Shown here: one piece after another, positions 29,401 to 42,679 of the stretch | Layout of the letters: each line of letters begins with the position of its first letter | How positions within the stretch are numbered: the stretch's first letter is position 1 | NCBI RefSeq assembly: GCF_020184175.1 | Contig: NC_065531.1 | Span: 33,315,213-33,379,212 of the forward strand | Origin: Aphis gossypii | Lineage: Eukaryota; Arthropoda; Insecta; Hemiptera; Aphididae | Reading direction: 5' to 3' | Length of the DNA: 64,000 bases | Notes under the pieces: model-generated | The model's database searches: none | What the model was told of the DNA's origin: nothing | Seen by the model: the letters and a program-made list of their open reading frames with translations, nothing else | Translations under genes and position numbers: made by a program

Positions 29401-32400
29401 ACTCGTTTTATTAAATAGACAAAAAAAACTTGATACTTAAGTAAAAATTTTTTTTAAATTACTTGAAAAAAACTTTTAGTTAAATGTACAAAAAAGGATA
29501 TTTATCTTAAATTTAAAAAATAAAAGTTAATTGAGTTTAGATTTTTAAAATGTGTGAATAGTTTCAATTTTAAGTAAATAAATAATAATGTTTATGATTT
29601 ATATAATCTGTAAAGGGTAGTTACATTAAGGTTGCATGTAAAACGGCTGCTTGTCTTTCTATTATTCATTAACCATTATTATAATTTCGAACTTATACAT
29701 ATATAATGGTATTTGTCGTTTAACGACTAAGTAACAGAAATTTGACTTGTATTAAGCATATAATTTAATATTTATGAACAAATATTAAATATACTAAGTA
29801 GCTATTTCATGAAACAATATTATATGACATGTATTTTTTATTAAAATGTATTTATGTGAAATATAATAATAAAATCACTTAACAATTATCAGCATAGGTA
29901 ATGTAGTGTTCACGTTAAGAGGTCCCGCTAAATACTTCATCTAAATGACCTTAGATTAAAATGGGATTTAATAAAACTTATTTTTGAAACATATTTTAAC
30001 AGCAATTTTTTTTTATATATAATAAAGATACACTATTTTTTTTAAAAAAACATTTAGAATAAAAATTTTTTTAATTAAAAAGTATGGGATATATTTTGGG
30101 AGTATCTAAATAGGTGGACATCCTTAAAATCGATTGTTTATAAATTTCAACTTGTCAAATTGCAAATTTTGTGATTAAAAAAAAACTTTATACAAAAATT
30201 GTTTTAATAATATATAGCCCAATTGGATTGAAAATTTACGTTACTATTCAAAAAATTTTATATTGTGCGTGTGCATACTACCAAAAAGGTTTTATCTGGT
30301 TAGAGATGTACATTTATAGGTACGGCTTTACTGATAATCCAGCTGAAATATTTAGTGGTACTTCTTAGCGTGAACATGCTGTATAATTCAATGACTGAGT
30401 ACACAAGTACTATATTATTATAATGTCTATAAGTATATTATAATGTATTATTATTATTCATTTACTGCAATACAAAAATAATGTAGTATTATACCGATGT
30501 TGATAAATAATATATACCTACATTAAAACGTTTTTTAATAATATATTTCTACATTTTTAATTTAAATCTATCCAAAACGTTCTATTATTGAATATTATAT
30601 TCAAAATATTTACTGATATATTATATCTTTTTTGAAGAATACACGTCTTATTGTTGAAATGAAATAAACATATTTATAAATATCAGAATATATTATATCA
30701 ACAATAAAAGTAAAATTATTATGACATATACATAATATTTATGGCTTTTAAATTATACGCGAAAATTATTCTTCTTCATAGATTATAGTAATAAACTAAT
30801 AAGTTATTTATAGAATACTATGTACAGATACGGTAATTAAAAAACACAAATTTATTAGTATTAATATAATATTACGAACATTTCCAAATGGGAACTAAAA
30901 ATGTAATGATTTAATTTTTTTTTTAAATAGCATTTTTATATTATTATTTATATAAAAATACAACACAGCATACTTATTAATATTTATAGGAGAATAATGC
31001 TTAGTTTATTGTTAGAATTATAATAATATGCCTGAAAAGTGTAGTAATATGTTGTGCTATATTTTATTGACAATAATAATATTTAAAAAATAAATTACCT
31101 CTGGCATTAGTGGCAGCATCAGCAATTTTTTGAAAAGCGTCTAGATAAGCTCCGATAGCATGAATAGTTGCTCTGAAAAACGATAATAATAATCACATTA
31201 ATTATATTATAAACAAACTATAAAATTTTAATTTCCAATAAGTTATATAGGTAGCCACTGGCCAGATAGGACATATTATTCAGGAGTTTAAACAAATTTG
31301 TCATAAATACCTAACCAATTAATAATTTTTAACAATAACCTATACATGGACATATGTAATCAATTAATCTTAGTAACAATCAAACCAATAAAAAAATTTG
31401 TCCAAGTTGATAATTAAAATGTAATTAAACAAAAAAACTAATAATTAAACCAATTATTTAATAGTTTTGCATTACTCGCTTTTTCTTAACTATAAAGATA
31501 TATTTTAATATAAACATTAATTTCAATTTTAAAGTTTTTTTTCATAAAACAAAATGTTTCTTTACACTATAAACCATTATAAAACCAAAAACTATTCCAT
31601 ATGTTTTGTCTAGAACTTACAATGAGCAGATAATTATACTGTGGAAAAAGTAATTAATTCATTACTTACAATGTATCTGTTATCATACAACAAATTATAT
31701 TATAAATATGATACTTATTAAAAATAAATATAAACTTAATTCAATTTTTGACCAGTAAAGTTAATTTAATATTTACTGACTTGAGTCGGAATTTATTTAT
31801 GTTTAAATTTTAACAACAACAAAAAAAAATTAAGTGAACCAGAGTTTAATATAACTAATATTACAAAAATATTGATTACCTATATGACGTATAAAAATAT
31901 TAATTATAGTTAATGACTACATATAAAAATATGTTTATAGTTTTAAAGAAATTATAGTTGAGTGTCTAATACCTAGTTAAATTAAATAATAAATAATAGG
32001 TTGGAAAAATAAATAAGCAAACAATATTAACATATTTTATAAAGAAAACAAACTATATATAGGTACATATATGCATAATAATGTTTATGATATAATATAT
32101 TATGTAATATTTTTTTATAAAATAAATATTAGTAAATAAAATTAAGAGCGTAAACCTAAATATAAATGTTATAAATAACTTTAAAAAACTTGTTTATGTA
32201 TAATAACGAAAAAAATTTCAAAAAATATAGATAGAGTATTAAATTTAACAATAAATAGGTAGTGCGTACTTTTTCGATGTTTCTGTATGACTTAAATATT
32301 TTTAAATGACGAGTTAAGTAAACATGTATTTTGTTTAGGGGTAGATGAGATGTTAGGACTCTTATCTTTGAGTTCGAACCAAAACCCAACTGAATATTTT

Positions 32401-35400
32401 AATTTAACAAAATTGAAAATTTTGTTCGAACCAAACACAAATAAGATATATTTATAATTAGATCTATTAATCTAATTATACCTACATCAAAATTTGTTTA
32501 AAATATTATTTTCTTTGGTAACAACTTAAAAAAAAAAAGAGTAGGAAATTGAGTAACTTTTCTGCTGTGTAGTGGGTATTGGATAAGATACTAAGTTGTA
32601 TATTTGTATATACAATTTATTTTTCAAAATAATAAATAGTGTAAATTAGTAATAACGATAACTTAATTTATTTAAAATATTTCATTAAACAGTTTATTTT
32701 AAACTTTTAATAATTAAAAACTTACCGAAGACACGTATGAAGTTTTGTGGCTTTTGCCATGAAATCTTCCCACATTGGAGTTCCATTCTGAAATTTAAAA
32801 TTATTAATATAATACACGATATAATTAAAAATATATGTAATTTTAAGATAATTTTTTCTTTATTATAAAAGATATTTACAATCTGTAAACACAAAATAAT
32901 ACAATAAGTAAATAAGTTAAAAAATTGTAATAGATTTGAAAACGTAAGGGAAGAGAACATCCATAGACAATTCTTCGAAAAAAAGATAACTTTTATAACA
33001 AAACTTTATTAATAGTATAGTGCATAATAAAAATTTTGTTCCGGTCACTAAAATCGACTATGGTTTGTACAAAAACCTTGCCAAATATAAATTGCAGTAA
33101 CAAACAAATATTAATCGTGATACCTATTATATAATGTTCTTTCATATGGTTTCTCACTTTTAAATGTAATAACTATATTATAATGACTGTTTGCGTGTTT
33201 TAAAGGTACCTCTACCAGCCTTGTTTTTAGTTAATTTTTTACTTATAGCTCTTTAATCTATATATATATTTTTTTTTTTATTTGATAACGATAAAATTTC
33301 AATAATTTGTTTTAATGAATTTTGCGTAAACTAACTTATTAACTGTTCTAAGAATTTGTAAATTGTAATGGGTATAGTGTATTTTTAGCCGATAGAAAAT
33401 ACCAGAAAATTAAAAAAATTAACTAATCTCACAGTACAATATTTATAATTTATTAATATAAATGCTTAAAATTGAAAATATTTTATTTACTTCAAATATA
33501 CATTTACGTATGTACTAATAATTATTTAATTATAAAAACAATAAGGTAATTAAAGGTAATTCTATATCAGTTTTATCTTATAATATTATGATTTAAGACT
33601 GTGTATTAACAGTAATTGAAAAGACAATCACAAGTAAAGGAACAATACAAAAAATATAAAATTCAACTGCAAACAGAGCAAACTAGTCTTGGACATTTAT
33701 AATATATATTTAGTTTGTTATCAAACGAATATATTTTAATCATTAAAAATAATATAAAATTGAAAAGTTAACAAATAATTATGATTTTTTAAAACTGTAT
33801 CAAATTCAAATGGAACTTTATCGTTTAACTCACTCCCCATTCACCCCAGTAAGAGGTTCATAAAATTGTACCAATATCATACGCTATCATCTATGATAAA
33901 CTAAATATAAAAATATTAATGTATCAGTTTGATTATTGGTTTATAAAAAAACTATTTTATGTTGTAATAAGAAAATAATACAGATCTGCAATAATAGTAC
34001 AGTTTGCTCAAGATTCATTAAATTATTGGATTTGGTGTTTCCGAATATAACAGCGCGCGAAGATCATTATTTAGATCGAATTGCGTGCGTCGTTTTCTTG
34101 AGACTAAGTCGAGTTGCTATATTATTTTTTCAACAAAACTAATTTACGCAAAAAAGAGTGACATATTTAATATTCAGTAAAAATTACTAGATTTTTAAAT
34201 ACCAAAACATTTCAAATTAAAAAAAAATACAAGAAGATATACTTTAATCGTTTTTAATAATATAGCTGATAAATAATTTCGGTTTAAAGATTTAAGATTA
34301 AAAATAAAAACAAATATACATAATGTTTATTCATTTTTTATTTGTCGTATAATCTATTAAATATTATTTTATAAAAATTCATAAATATATTCATCAAATT
34401 ATAATCTATGTAAGTAGTCTAATCGCTATTCACTGTACATAATTATAACCAATATAGACTTTAGTCTCACTAAAAAACAAATATTATAGTAAATCGAATT
34501 TACTTTGTATAGCTATATATTTTTACTATTTTTACTAAAAATCGATCGTTAGTTCAAACTTTTACGTACACAACTCATATTACAAAAAAACACGCAAACA
34601 GCAATTCAATTGTCGACCTAAGTCGCTAGTTTTTTAGGTATTTTTATTAACGGGACATATTGATTATTAATTATTTTATCATGACAGGGCGATAAAAAAT
34701 CAGTATCAAATTTGTTTTAACATGTTCAATAAAGCGCAGAACCAATGAGAAAAAGTAAGTAACGGATTTAGTAAAAAAACATATTATTATTGTATCATAC
34801 TATAATAATGTCGTTGACACAAACAAATCTCCTATGTGCTAAAACCTAATTTTTCAAGAGGGACGAAAAACGTTTTAAAAAATCACAAGTCATCAATGAT
34901 TAATGAAAATAGATTTAAAAAATGTAAAAAAATATAATTTTTTATTTTGAAAAAAAATTGAAGTAAAAAAATTGATATATTTGTATTTATTGTACAAATT
35001 TTAAATATTTCATCACATATGAGATTATGTTAGTTTTTTTTTTGCCGAACAGTATATAGGAGGTAATATCATTTATGAACATGGAAAAATCTCCCATGTG
35101 TATATTTCATACGCGATACTACATCAACTCATGCCTAACCTGCATGCCAATATCTCCTATGTAATTTTGACCAACATTTAACCACATAAGAGGTATTCTA
35201 CGATGGTGATAGCATATTGGAGTTTTTATCAAACTGACCGCCTATTTTTTTCTGAATCCATGGATATCAATATCTCAAAATCGCAAATTTAGTACATAGG
35301 AGGTTTTTTCGTGTCAACGATAGGTTATATTATATTGTTTCTAGAAAATGAAATACAATTACTGAATTTTTAAACATATTAAATACTCTAAAATTATTTA

Positions 35401-38400
35401 ATTATTTATCCTTCTTAGTCCTTTTCCTAACAGATTGTACCTATTTGGTCTGATTTAATTGTACATTTTGTAATTACCTAATAATTAAATAGTTATATAA
35501 AACAATAAAATAAATCATCAACATTTTATTGATTGGCAACATCATCAAAATATAAAAACATTAAAGATACCCATTTTTACAAAACATGTTTAAATTAATA
35601 CAGGTTAAAATAAATAAATTAAAACAGATCTCTTTTGGTTTTTTCATTTTTATTCAATACCTACATGAAGGGCACGTATTATTTGCATAATAATTAAACG
35701 TCTTAGTTATAAATGGATGAGTTATAATAAGAGATAAAACTGATAAAAAACAGAATAAATTAAATATTGATCAAATTTATAATTATGCACAAATAGAATC
35801 AAAAATAAGAAGTGTTTAAAAAGAGTTTAAATGATTTATAGAAATGTGCAACGGTATAACCTATTTTATTTAGTTTATAAATCAATAGGTTTAACAGCCA
35901 TAATAAATATTTTTTAAATCTTAAAAATTATTAAAAAAAATAATAAACATTAATTTATTTCTACAAATTTCCTCATAAGACCTTCATCGTTTTAAGTGTC
36001 AACATAATTGGAATTTATTAACACAAAGAGGACGCCACACCTGCATGTAAACGTAAAGCTACGTCAAAGAAAAGTACCTAACCTATAAGTACAACCAGAA
36101 ATAAAGCATACTTGCATTTAGACTAAACCAATTTTGTGTAGTTTTAATGTCTTAATTTATTATAAAACTTAAGCGTAAGAACATTATTCGAGTATATTTA
36201 ATTGTTTTTGATGATTTTACAATTTTAAAGCGATATAATTTGTATAGGTATATATTCGTATAAAGTAATAACGATAATAACTATATTAATATGTAATATT
36301 TATTGTTGTAGTTAATTTGTACTTTTAACATAAGTTATTTGAAAAAAACAAAGACAGACCTCGACAATAATAATTTATTTTATTTTATTTTTCTAAAATA
36401 ATTAACATTTTTTCTTAAGTACCTATGTATGTATATTGTAACATTGATAAATTAAAAGCTACATGCATAGTACATAGGTGCATATATTGCTAAAACTTTC
36501 ACGATTTTTTAAAACAAGAGAAACAATTATTTTTAAACTTAACTTATACAATTAATATTTTAAAATATATAATTTCTATTTTACCTTTATTTTTTACTCG
36601 CGATTCGTTATTTTTTAATAATATACATTTAACGATATCAATTTTATCTAAGAACCATAGTATTATAAATTATAAGTGGGTTAGAAGAGTAAAATAAATT
36701 TTATTATGAATAATTATAAATAAAATATTGATCTCGGATAGTATATAACTCACACTATTTATAATTTGCTTTCATATAACAGCAAACTCCTGAAGAGGAG
36801 CATCGTCAACATATTGACCTGTTAAACAAAACCAGTTTTTACTTCCTGTTCTTCATTTGAGATACTAACCTGTATACCCCGAAAATGATCAATGAAAACT
36901 GTTAATAATTTACATTAATATAAACATACCTAAATTTAAATAATTTGATGTCAGAAAAAAAAATAAAATTTAGGTACCTATGTATAAACTATAAAGTTAT
37001 ATTAAGTATCCACTGTTTTACATTTTTAAATAAATAATGTAATGATAAATCATAAATCAACGCAAGCATCTAAGTTCATAAAATAAAATTAACAAAAACT
37101 AATAAAATACACTCCAAATGCATTTTAAATTATAGAAATTTTTTTTACTGTTTTGAACCCATTTGTGAAAAAATATGTCAATTACTTGCTAAGTTTTTGA
37201 ATAAATCTTATTGAAAATTGTATTATGAGGGCGAAGTCCATCGTTTATATGTCTTAATTATAATTAATGACAAAAGCTGTAGGAATTTACAAATCAGTGC
37301 ATTCGGAAAATGAACCGTACTTCTAACAAGGTCATATGTCAGAACCAATGGGACGAATTTATCTTAAATAGAAAATCAGATACAACAATGATAGTTTCAA
37401 TAAATCGCTATTTAATTATTAATATAAGACTTCATGTCCAAATCAATCATGAAATAAAGAGTTAAATGCACAAAAGCTAACATTTTATAACATTTTCAGG
37501 AAAAAAATACCTATTAATAAAGAAAATATTAGCCAAAACATGTTCCCAATATCGATCATAGATCTCACTGTTGATATACTATTTGCTGATATTTTAGCTT
37601 ATTATTTCGATATAAAGTGGAATAACTGTTAGCTTTAATTGTTATATAACTTAAACTTTAGAATTTACAACTATATAACTAACCGTCTTTTTCGTTTTGT
37701 TTTTAACGTTTGTGATATTTTTTAAGTATAATTAAAATAATTAAATTTTATAAATCTAAACTTTGATACTACTACTGATTAATCGAATGTTAGCTTGATA
37801 TTTTTAAAATTATAAAATAATAGGTATAATAATGTTTAGACGCATAACCAAATAATAAACAATTTACATTTTATTAATAGTTGGGATACATCTACCTAGC
37901 TAATTACCAAGGCTAGGATTATATGCAATAACAAATTGTAAAATATGTATTTTATTTACTAAAATATGAAAAAATATGCATTTAAATTTTTATAAGATAA
38001 ACACAAAAATATAGTTAAAAAAACAATTTGTCTGTCTTAATATAATATAATTGAGAAATAAAATTATACTGTGATCAGCAGGGCCAGTAGTTAATACGAA
38101 ATATGAATAATAAATTATAAATATTAATTACGAAATATACTATAAAATATGCATTTTTCGCATTATTATAATCGAAATATGCAATAGTATTCATTTTATT
38201 CAATAAATGCAATAATATGCATTTTATCCAAAATATGCAAAAACATGCAAAATAAAAAACACCACCATCTATCTCATCATGAGGTGATTCGTGGACATTA
38301 CTGACAAAATCAATAACCAGAAGTCGCAAAAAAAACATGCTGTTGTATATAAATCCTAGCTCTGGTAATTACTATTTGAAGTTATTGTGTGTAGATTTTT

Positions 38401-41400
38401 AGTAATAAAAAATAAACTATATTTATACAAGCAACTTTATACTACATTATACGTCTATACTCTATTATGTACTATATAGAACTAAAAAATTGGCATTATT
38501 TATTTGTAATTCAACGTCATCGTCAGTGCTGTCAGACGATAAAATCGTGGTAACTTGTACAAATATATATAGAGTATGCGCATTGCACATTATACTCGTA
38601 CTTCAAATACGAGCAAAAACCGGTATCCTGGCCATTTATGGATGGATGCCTACCATTTCGCGGTGGCCGCCAAGAGAAAACAGTTATAGTTGAATAGCAC
38701 AGCACTACACCAAGCTACATAATATCATAATAGGAACGGAAAGATACTCATTAGCCATTACATAGGTCATTACTTAATAATGTACAATTTGATCTAGTAC
38801 GTCATAATGCTACGTAGTTACCTCAATCGAATGTTGCGTGTACAAAATTATATATAATTTACATATTTTATTAATTATGGGTATTTAATTGATTTATGGT
38901 TTATAATCGTAAAACCATTTTAAGTTTGTTTTTTTAAGAACTATAAGGTAGTAAAGAAGAACCATTAGTACCAATGATAGTTTAATAGATAATTATAAAA
39001 TAAATAATGTTATTATTCCAATTACTTATATAATATTTTAACCTTTATTTTAATATACAAATATTATTGCGAATTATAGATTGCTGAAATATGAAATGAA
39101 CAGTGTATTCAAAAAGTTTGGATAAATAAATGGATATATTTTGTTACCTGCATAGAACAATAACATATAATACAAATATATATTTATTACATGAAATATT
39201 TAGAAACCGCAGTGACAATTAGTCTAATGATCTGTTTAAACTTTTTAAACACCCGCCACCTGGTATAGGTAGGTACCTATTTAATAAATAAAAATATAAA
39301 ATGTTAGTTTAGAACATAATATCACCTATAAGTACTAAAACTAAACGTTAAAACTTAATAACATCGGCGCTTTATTAAATTTTTGCACCACAAAGAAAAT
39401 TATTTTAGTTCTATACTTTTAAAATGATTTCTGGAAACAAATTGAATCTAGCGGGTATTTAGAGGGGTAAAAAGCAATTCGTAGTACTTTTTAAACAAAA
39501 AAAAAAAACCAAGGAAAAGTTGGAATTTTTTTGCAAAATTAGTATTTAATAAAACTGACTTTCAGTTTGTTTTAGTTTTTTTTTCTGATTGGAGTTTTCT
39601 AGGGATTTTTCTTAAACAAATAATAACCATAGATCTACCTAAATTTTCTACACTTCATATAATTTTCTAAATATTTTAACTTTTTTCAAGCTATTTATAT
39701 AAACATTTTAAAATATTTTCTATAAAACAATTTGTTCGTATCATGTTCCAAAGCATCGAAAGTTGAATACAAAGATACTCAGTCATTGTTATCATTGTTT
39801 TAAAATATTAAAGATACAAATATACAATTTTTCTTCATATTATGCAGTTGAAGTTCAAATTTTGATAAAATTCGTCAAAATCACGTTGTTTCGGAAAAAA
39901 ATTAAGTCAGTTACCATATTACAGAAAGTAAAATATATTACTTAATAGCTATATAGGTAAATAATGTATCATAAATGTATAATAAATACCTAATGGTGAC
40001 TGACAACCTTAATTTAAAACCTTTTTTTGTAGGTTTGTAGGTAATGATTTTTCGTTAAATTGCAATTTAACACATATATATACATAACAGTGACAAACTC
40101 ATCAATGACGGGGTATACAAGAAACGTACATACAGTAGGGCGCTTACTTTCCCCTTTTTTAAAAGATATATCAGTTATATAATAGAACACAAGGTTTTAA
40201 ACTATCTATTAAACATTGTTTTTTACGTACCTATTTTTGTAATAATTGAATCTGGGGTAAAGTGTAGATAAATGTATTTATAAATACGTATAAATATATG
40301 TATATGTTTGTATGCATTCAGGAAACACATTTATTATAAATGTTTAATTATTATTAAACCTTTATAATGACTATAGAAACCAAAGTCTAAACAGATTATT
40401 GGGATCAATAAAAGAATAGGTACAATAAAAATAATATTAATTAATACAAGCTGTTATTTATTATATATTAACATAGATGCTTAATAATTAGTTATTTATC
40501 AATTTTGCAAAATTCAACGAATTTTATCTATTAAAATAACCAGATAAGTGTTAAAACTGCTGATTTAAATATTGCCTTGGTTATATTGAATATATTATGT
40601 ATCGTTATATGCAAACGTCCGTCCTCTTGTTATCTTATACTCAACTGATAATTTCAACATTAAACGTAATAAAACTTTTGTTTTCCTTTAAAATGTTATT
40701 CAAATTAATATTTTATATAGAAGATATCTCACGAAGAAGAAACCTCCAATTAAACTTTTTTTTAAACATAATTCATAAAATATAATATTTTATAATAAGC
40801 TCCTACAATTATAACTTTACATAAATGTATCAATTATTATAAACATCTATGATCTGTCTAAAATTATAAGTATAAAAAGTAAATTAGGTAATGAATTTCA
40901 TTTGTATAGTTAACATTATTATGGGATGTTAACTATTAAGACTGTTAAGTATTTTGATGTTTTAAATGGTCTTAAAAGTTTTAAAGTTTATAGGGTGACC
41001 AAGTAAAACATGGCTCATAACGAAGATCGTAATATTTATAAATATTTACGTGTTACGAGGACGTCATACTTGCATGTGTGATCTCCACTGGTCTCCGTCT
41101 TACTAAAGCATAACATATCTACCAATATTTAGGTTCAGTAATTCTAATTTTGCGATGTTAGCTTAAACATTAATGAGTGAATTGAGAATCCTATCAAACT
41201 TAAAGGTAAAACCATTATAGATATAATATGTTCTTGTTAATATTTTAATTTTTAAAATAAGTTATGAACACTAGGTATTAAATATTTCATAAATGGAACC
41301 CATTAATGAATAAATAAATTATGAATTAACTTGGTTTACAAGCAGTGGTGGATATTTAATACCAAAACTGTATTGATTTTAAATATATTATACAGATTAC

Positions 41401-42679
41401 TTAAAGAATATTTTATCCGTATGGTTAAAATAATAATAATTGTAGGTACTGAATTATATTGTTATTCATGTTACCAAAGTCATTGAATTCCAGATGAATT
41501 CTATCCATCATAATAATAAACTATATACCTACCAATAATCTTGCTTATAAAATGTTATTTATACGTTTTAAATTTATCGTTTAAATATACCTACCTATCC
41601 AATTAAATCCAGAGGACCAATCTTAAAAAATAGTTTAAAAACGTTGTCGAGTAATATTATACATGTAACACATGTATCGATGCGACTAAAAATATCAAAT
41701 GTGACGAGTGGGCGGAATTCGTAAACATTTGTCGTTTTATGGATATGTTTCGACGAAACGTTATACCTAGTAAAATAGTAATAAACGAAACGGAATCGAC
41801 AAACAAAAATAAAACCCGTATAAATCGCGTGACGTAAAAAAAAAAGATAGGTACTAAGGATAAATAGAGCGACGGTTGTAGAGAACTGTAGTATTATGAT
41901 AATTATTATAATAACAGTACCATATACATACTAGCTATAGTGAATCATATACGATCATTCGTAGATATTATGTGGTTCTCGAGTTGTTCTGCGGTAAAAC
42001 CTCCGCGGATAATAAAAATCAATATTTGACGAAATTATGGGCAATCATGGTTGATATAAATCATTACAATAGTGCACGTAGGTACCCGCAAAAACCTAAC
42101 CAGATAAATATAATATAATAGCATGATATATGAAACTAGATAGCTACCTATTAATCCCAGTTTAGATTACTCTCGTGACATATTTATTTCAGTCGTCCAT
42201 ATATTATTATACATTTATACCGCATAGTCCATTGTGTGCGTACCTACGCATATTGTGGTACCTATATGTATTAAAATCTATAAAGATATTATGTTTAATA
42301 TTTTATTATTTTAATAGATAAATATATAATATAACGTTCTGACGTTATGCATCTGAACAAGATGATGTTTTTATTTTCCAGCTATCATCCTAACAGCAGA
42401 TCATAGTTATTATAGGTACGGTAAACGGCACACACACGATGATTCGCGAACTTATTATTTTGATAGTATGTCTAAGTATATCGTGGGACACGGGTAGACA
42501 ACGGACTCGTCTCTATAACGAATAACGATAACGACCATAATAATAACAATGTAATTATAATTCGCGCGTTCTATTACTATTATAATTTATTAGTTGGGTA
42601 TTACCTTCAGGTCCATGACGATCTGCTGGAACAATCCGCCGAGGGCATTGCAATCTTTGCCGACCCCGTTACCTTCCAT
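11425..42679 (-). CDS. mim: Missing-in-metastasis (MIM/MTSS1) I-BAR and WH2 actin regulator
   Basis: Fourteen exons in transcription order: 42605-42679, 32726-32787, 31099-31172, 27398-27482, 26696-26787, 18079-18305, 17884-17991, 16587-16763, 15740-15865, 15275-15617, 14381-14481, 14018-14117, 13110-13199, 11425-12020. All phases join (2256 bp, 751 aa). Residues 1 to about 240 form the I-BAR domain, which bends membranes outward and binds PI(4,5)P2; key blocks are CNALGGLFQQIVMDLK, WEDFMAKATKL, AYLDAFQKIADAATNARG, LTRMCLRHRAVEARMK and ALIEERSRYC. A Ser-rich segment follows, including SRKSSMCSINSINS and SSHDSGFTSQD, both typical of MTSS proteins, then Pro-rich stretches (KPPPPIRR, PPPPPF). 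A WH2 motif (SLMEQIRKGMVLRKS, about 722-749) should bind G-actin. The exon 10 donor (G|GTTGGT) is weak, so that junction is least certain. Family role: actin and membrane dynamics, endocytosis and cell migration. Confidence 0.93.
21740..21891 (+). other. GC-rich open island in mim intron 5, possible exon
   Basis: About 150 bp stand out sharply from the AT-rich intron and are open in more than one + strand frame. One frame has coding-like composition and includes an internal Met followed by SAGSNATTDKNRRLF, ending at a fair donor (TTT|GTACGTGAG). No family is recognised. It could be an exon of a nested + strand gene, an alternative promoter on either strand, or a retro-inserted fragment. Confidence 0.35.
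22237..22880. mobile_element. Large foldback (palindromic) transposable element, 644 bp
   Basis: The two halves are near-perfect reverse complements. The left begins CAGGGTGATTCTTTTATCAA and the right ends with the inverse, reading CTGGGTGATTTTTTTATCAA on the other strand. Arms are about 300 bp, meeting at a short centre with GCGGGGTAACCCCG near 22552. The element sits in TATATA on both sides, so the target duplication is probably TA, as in Tc1/mariner-type elements, though the flank is too simple to be sure. It has no coding frame. Its transcript, inside the mim pre-mRNA, would fold into a long double-stranded stem. Confidence 0.85.
25932..26120. mobile_element. hAT-like miniature element, 189 bp
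   Basis: Left end CAGTGGTTTTCAAA; right end is the inverse, reading CAGTTGTTTTCAAA. Flanks GTATAGTG (25924-25931) and GTGTAGTG (26121-26128) agree in 7 of 8 bases, fitting an 8-bp hAT target duplication. It is non-coding and lies in mim intron 5. Confidence 0.78.
29907..30376. mobile_element. Terminal-inverted-repeat element, about 470 bp
   Basis: Left end begins TGTTCACGTTAAGAGG; right end, read on the other strand, begins TGTTCACGCTAAGAAG. The similarity continues for about 33 bp. Both sides have a TA within a few bases, so a Tc1/mariner-type origin is possible but not shown. The open frame inside (30171-30368) overlaps the right inverted repeat and looks non-genic. Lies in mim intron 3. 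Confidence 0.65.
34811..35320. mobile_element. Inverted-repeat element with repeated CTCCTATGT motif
   Basis: Left end TCGTTGACACAAACAAATCT; right end, read on the other strand, TCGTTGACACGAAAAAACCT. Similarity runs about 33 bp. CTCCTATGT or a close variant recurs inside at about 34829, 35091 and 35152 (+) and near 35055 and 35294 (inverted). There is no coding frame and the target duplication is unclear. Confidence 0.7.
36029..36080. repeat. Dispersed repeat fragment (copy 1)
   Basis: GAGGACGCCACACCTGCATG here resembles GAGGACGTCATACTTGCATG at 41057. The two appear to be degraded copies of one dispersed family. Confidence 0.4.
37908..38364. mobile_element. hAT-like miniature element, 457 bp, with ATATGCA repeats
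   Basis: Left end CAAGGCTAGGATTATATGC; right end, inverted, CAGAGCTAGGATTTATATAC. Flanks CTAATTAC (37900-37907) and GTAATTAC (38365-38372) agree in 7 of 8 bases, as expected for hAT. Inside, AATATGCA and near matches recur many times, most densely near the right end (about 38140-38250). The partial open frame on the - strand is not recognisable as a transposase. Confidence 0.75.
41057..41125. repeat. Dispersed repeat fragment (copy 2)
   Basis: Related to the fragment at 36029 in the same orientation, followed here by a GC-richer segment CTCCACTGGTCTCCGTCTTA. No inverted ends or target duplication were found. Confidence 0.4.

Larger units (their letters stand above)
32788..42604 (-). other. 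mim intron 1 (9.8 kb)
   Basis: First intron, separating the 25-codon first coding exon from the rest of the I-BAR domain. It contains two inverted-repeat elements (34811-35320 and 37908-38364) and two related repeat scraps (about 36029-36080 and 41057-41125). Long first introns often carry enhancers, but none can be identified here. Confidence 0.7.

Noticed and set aside
30171..30368. 65-codon + strand frame
   Set aside because: Overlaps the right inverted repeat of a non-autonomous element; no transposase motif.
32375..32435. Small AACAAAATT hairpin and repeated GTTCGAACC
   Set aside because: Too short and AT-rich to distinguish from chance; no element borders.
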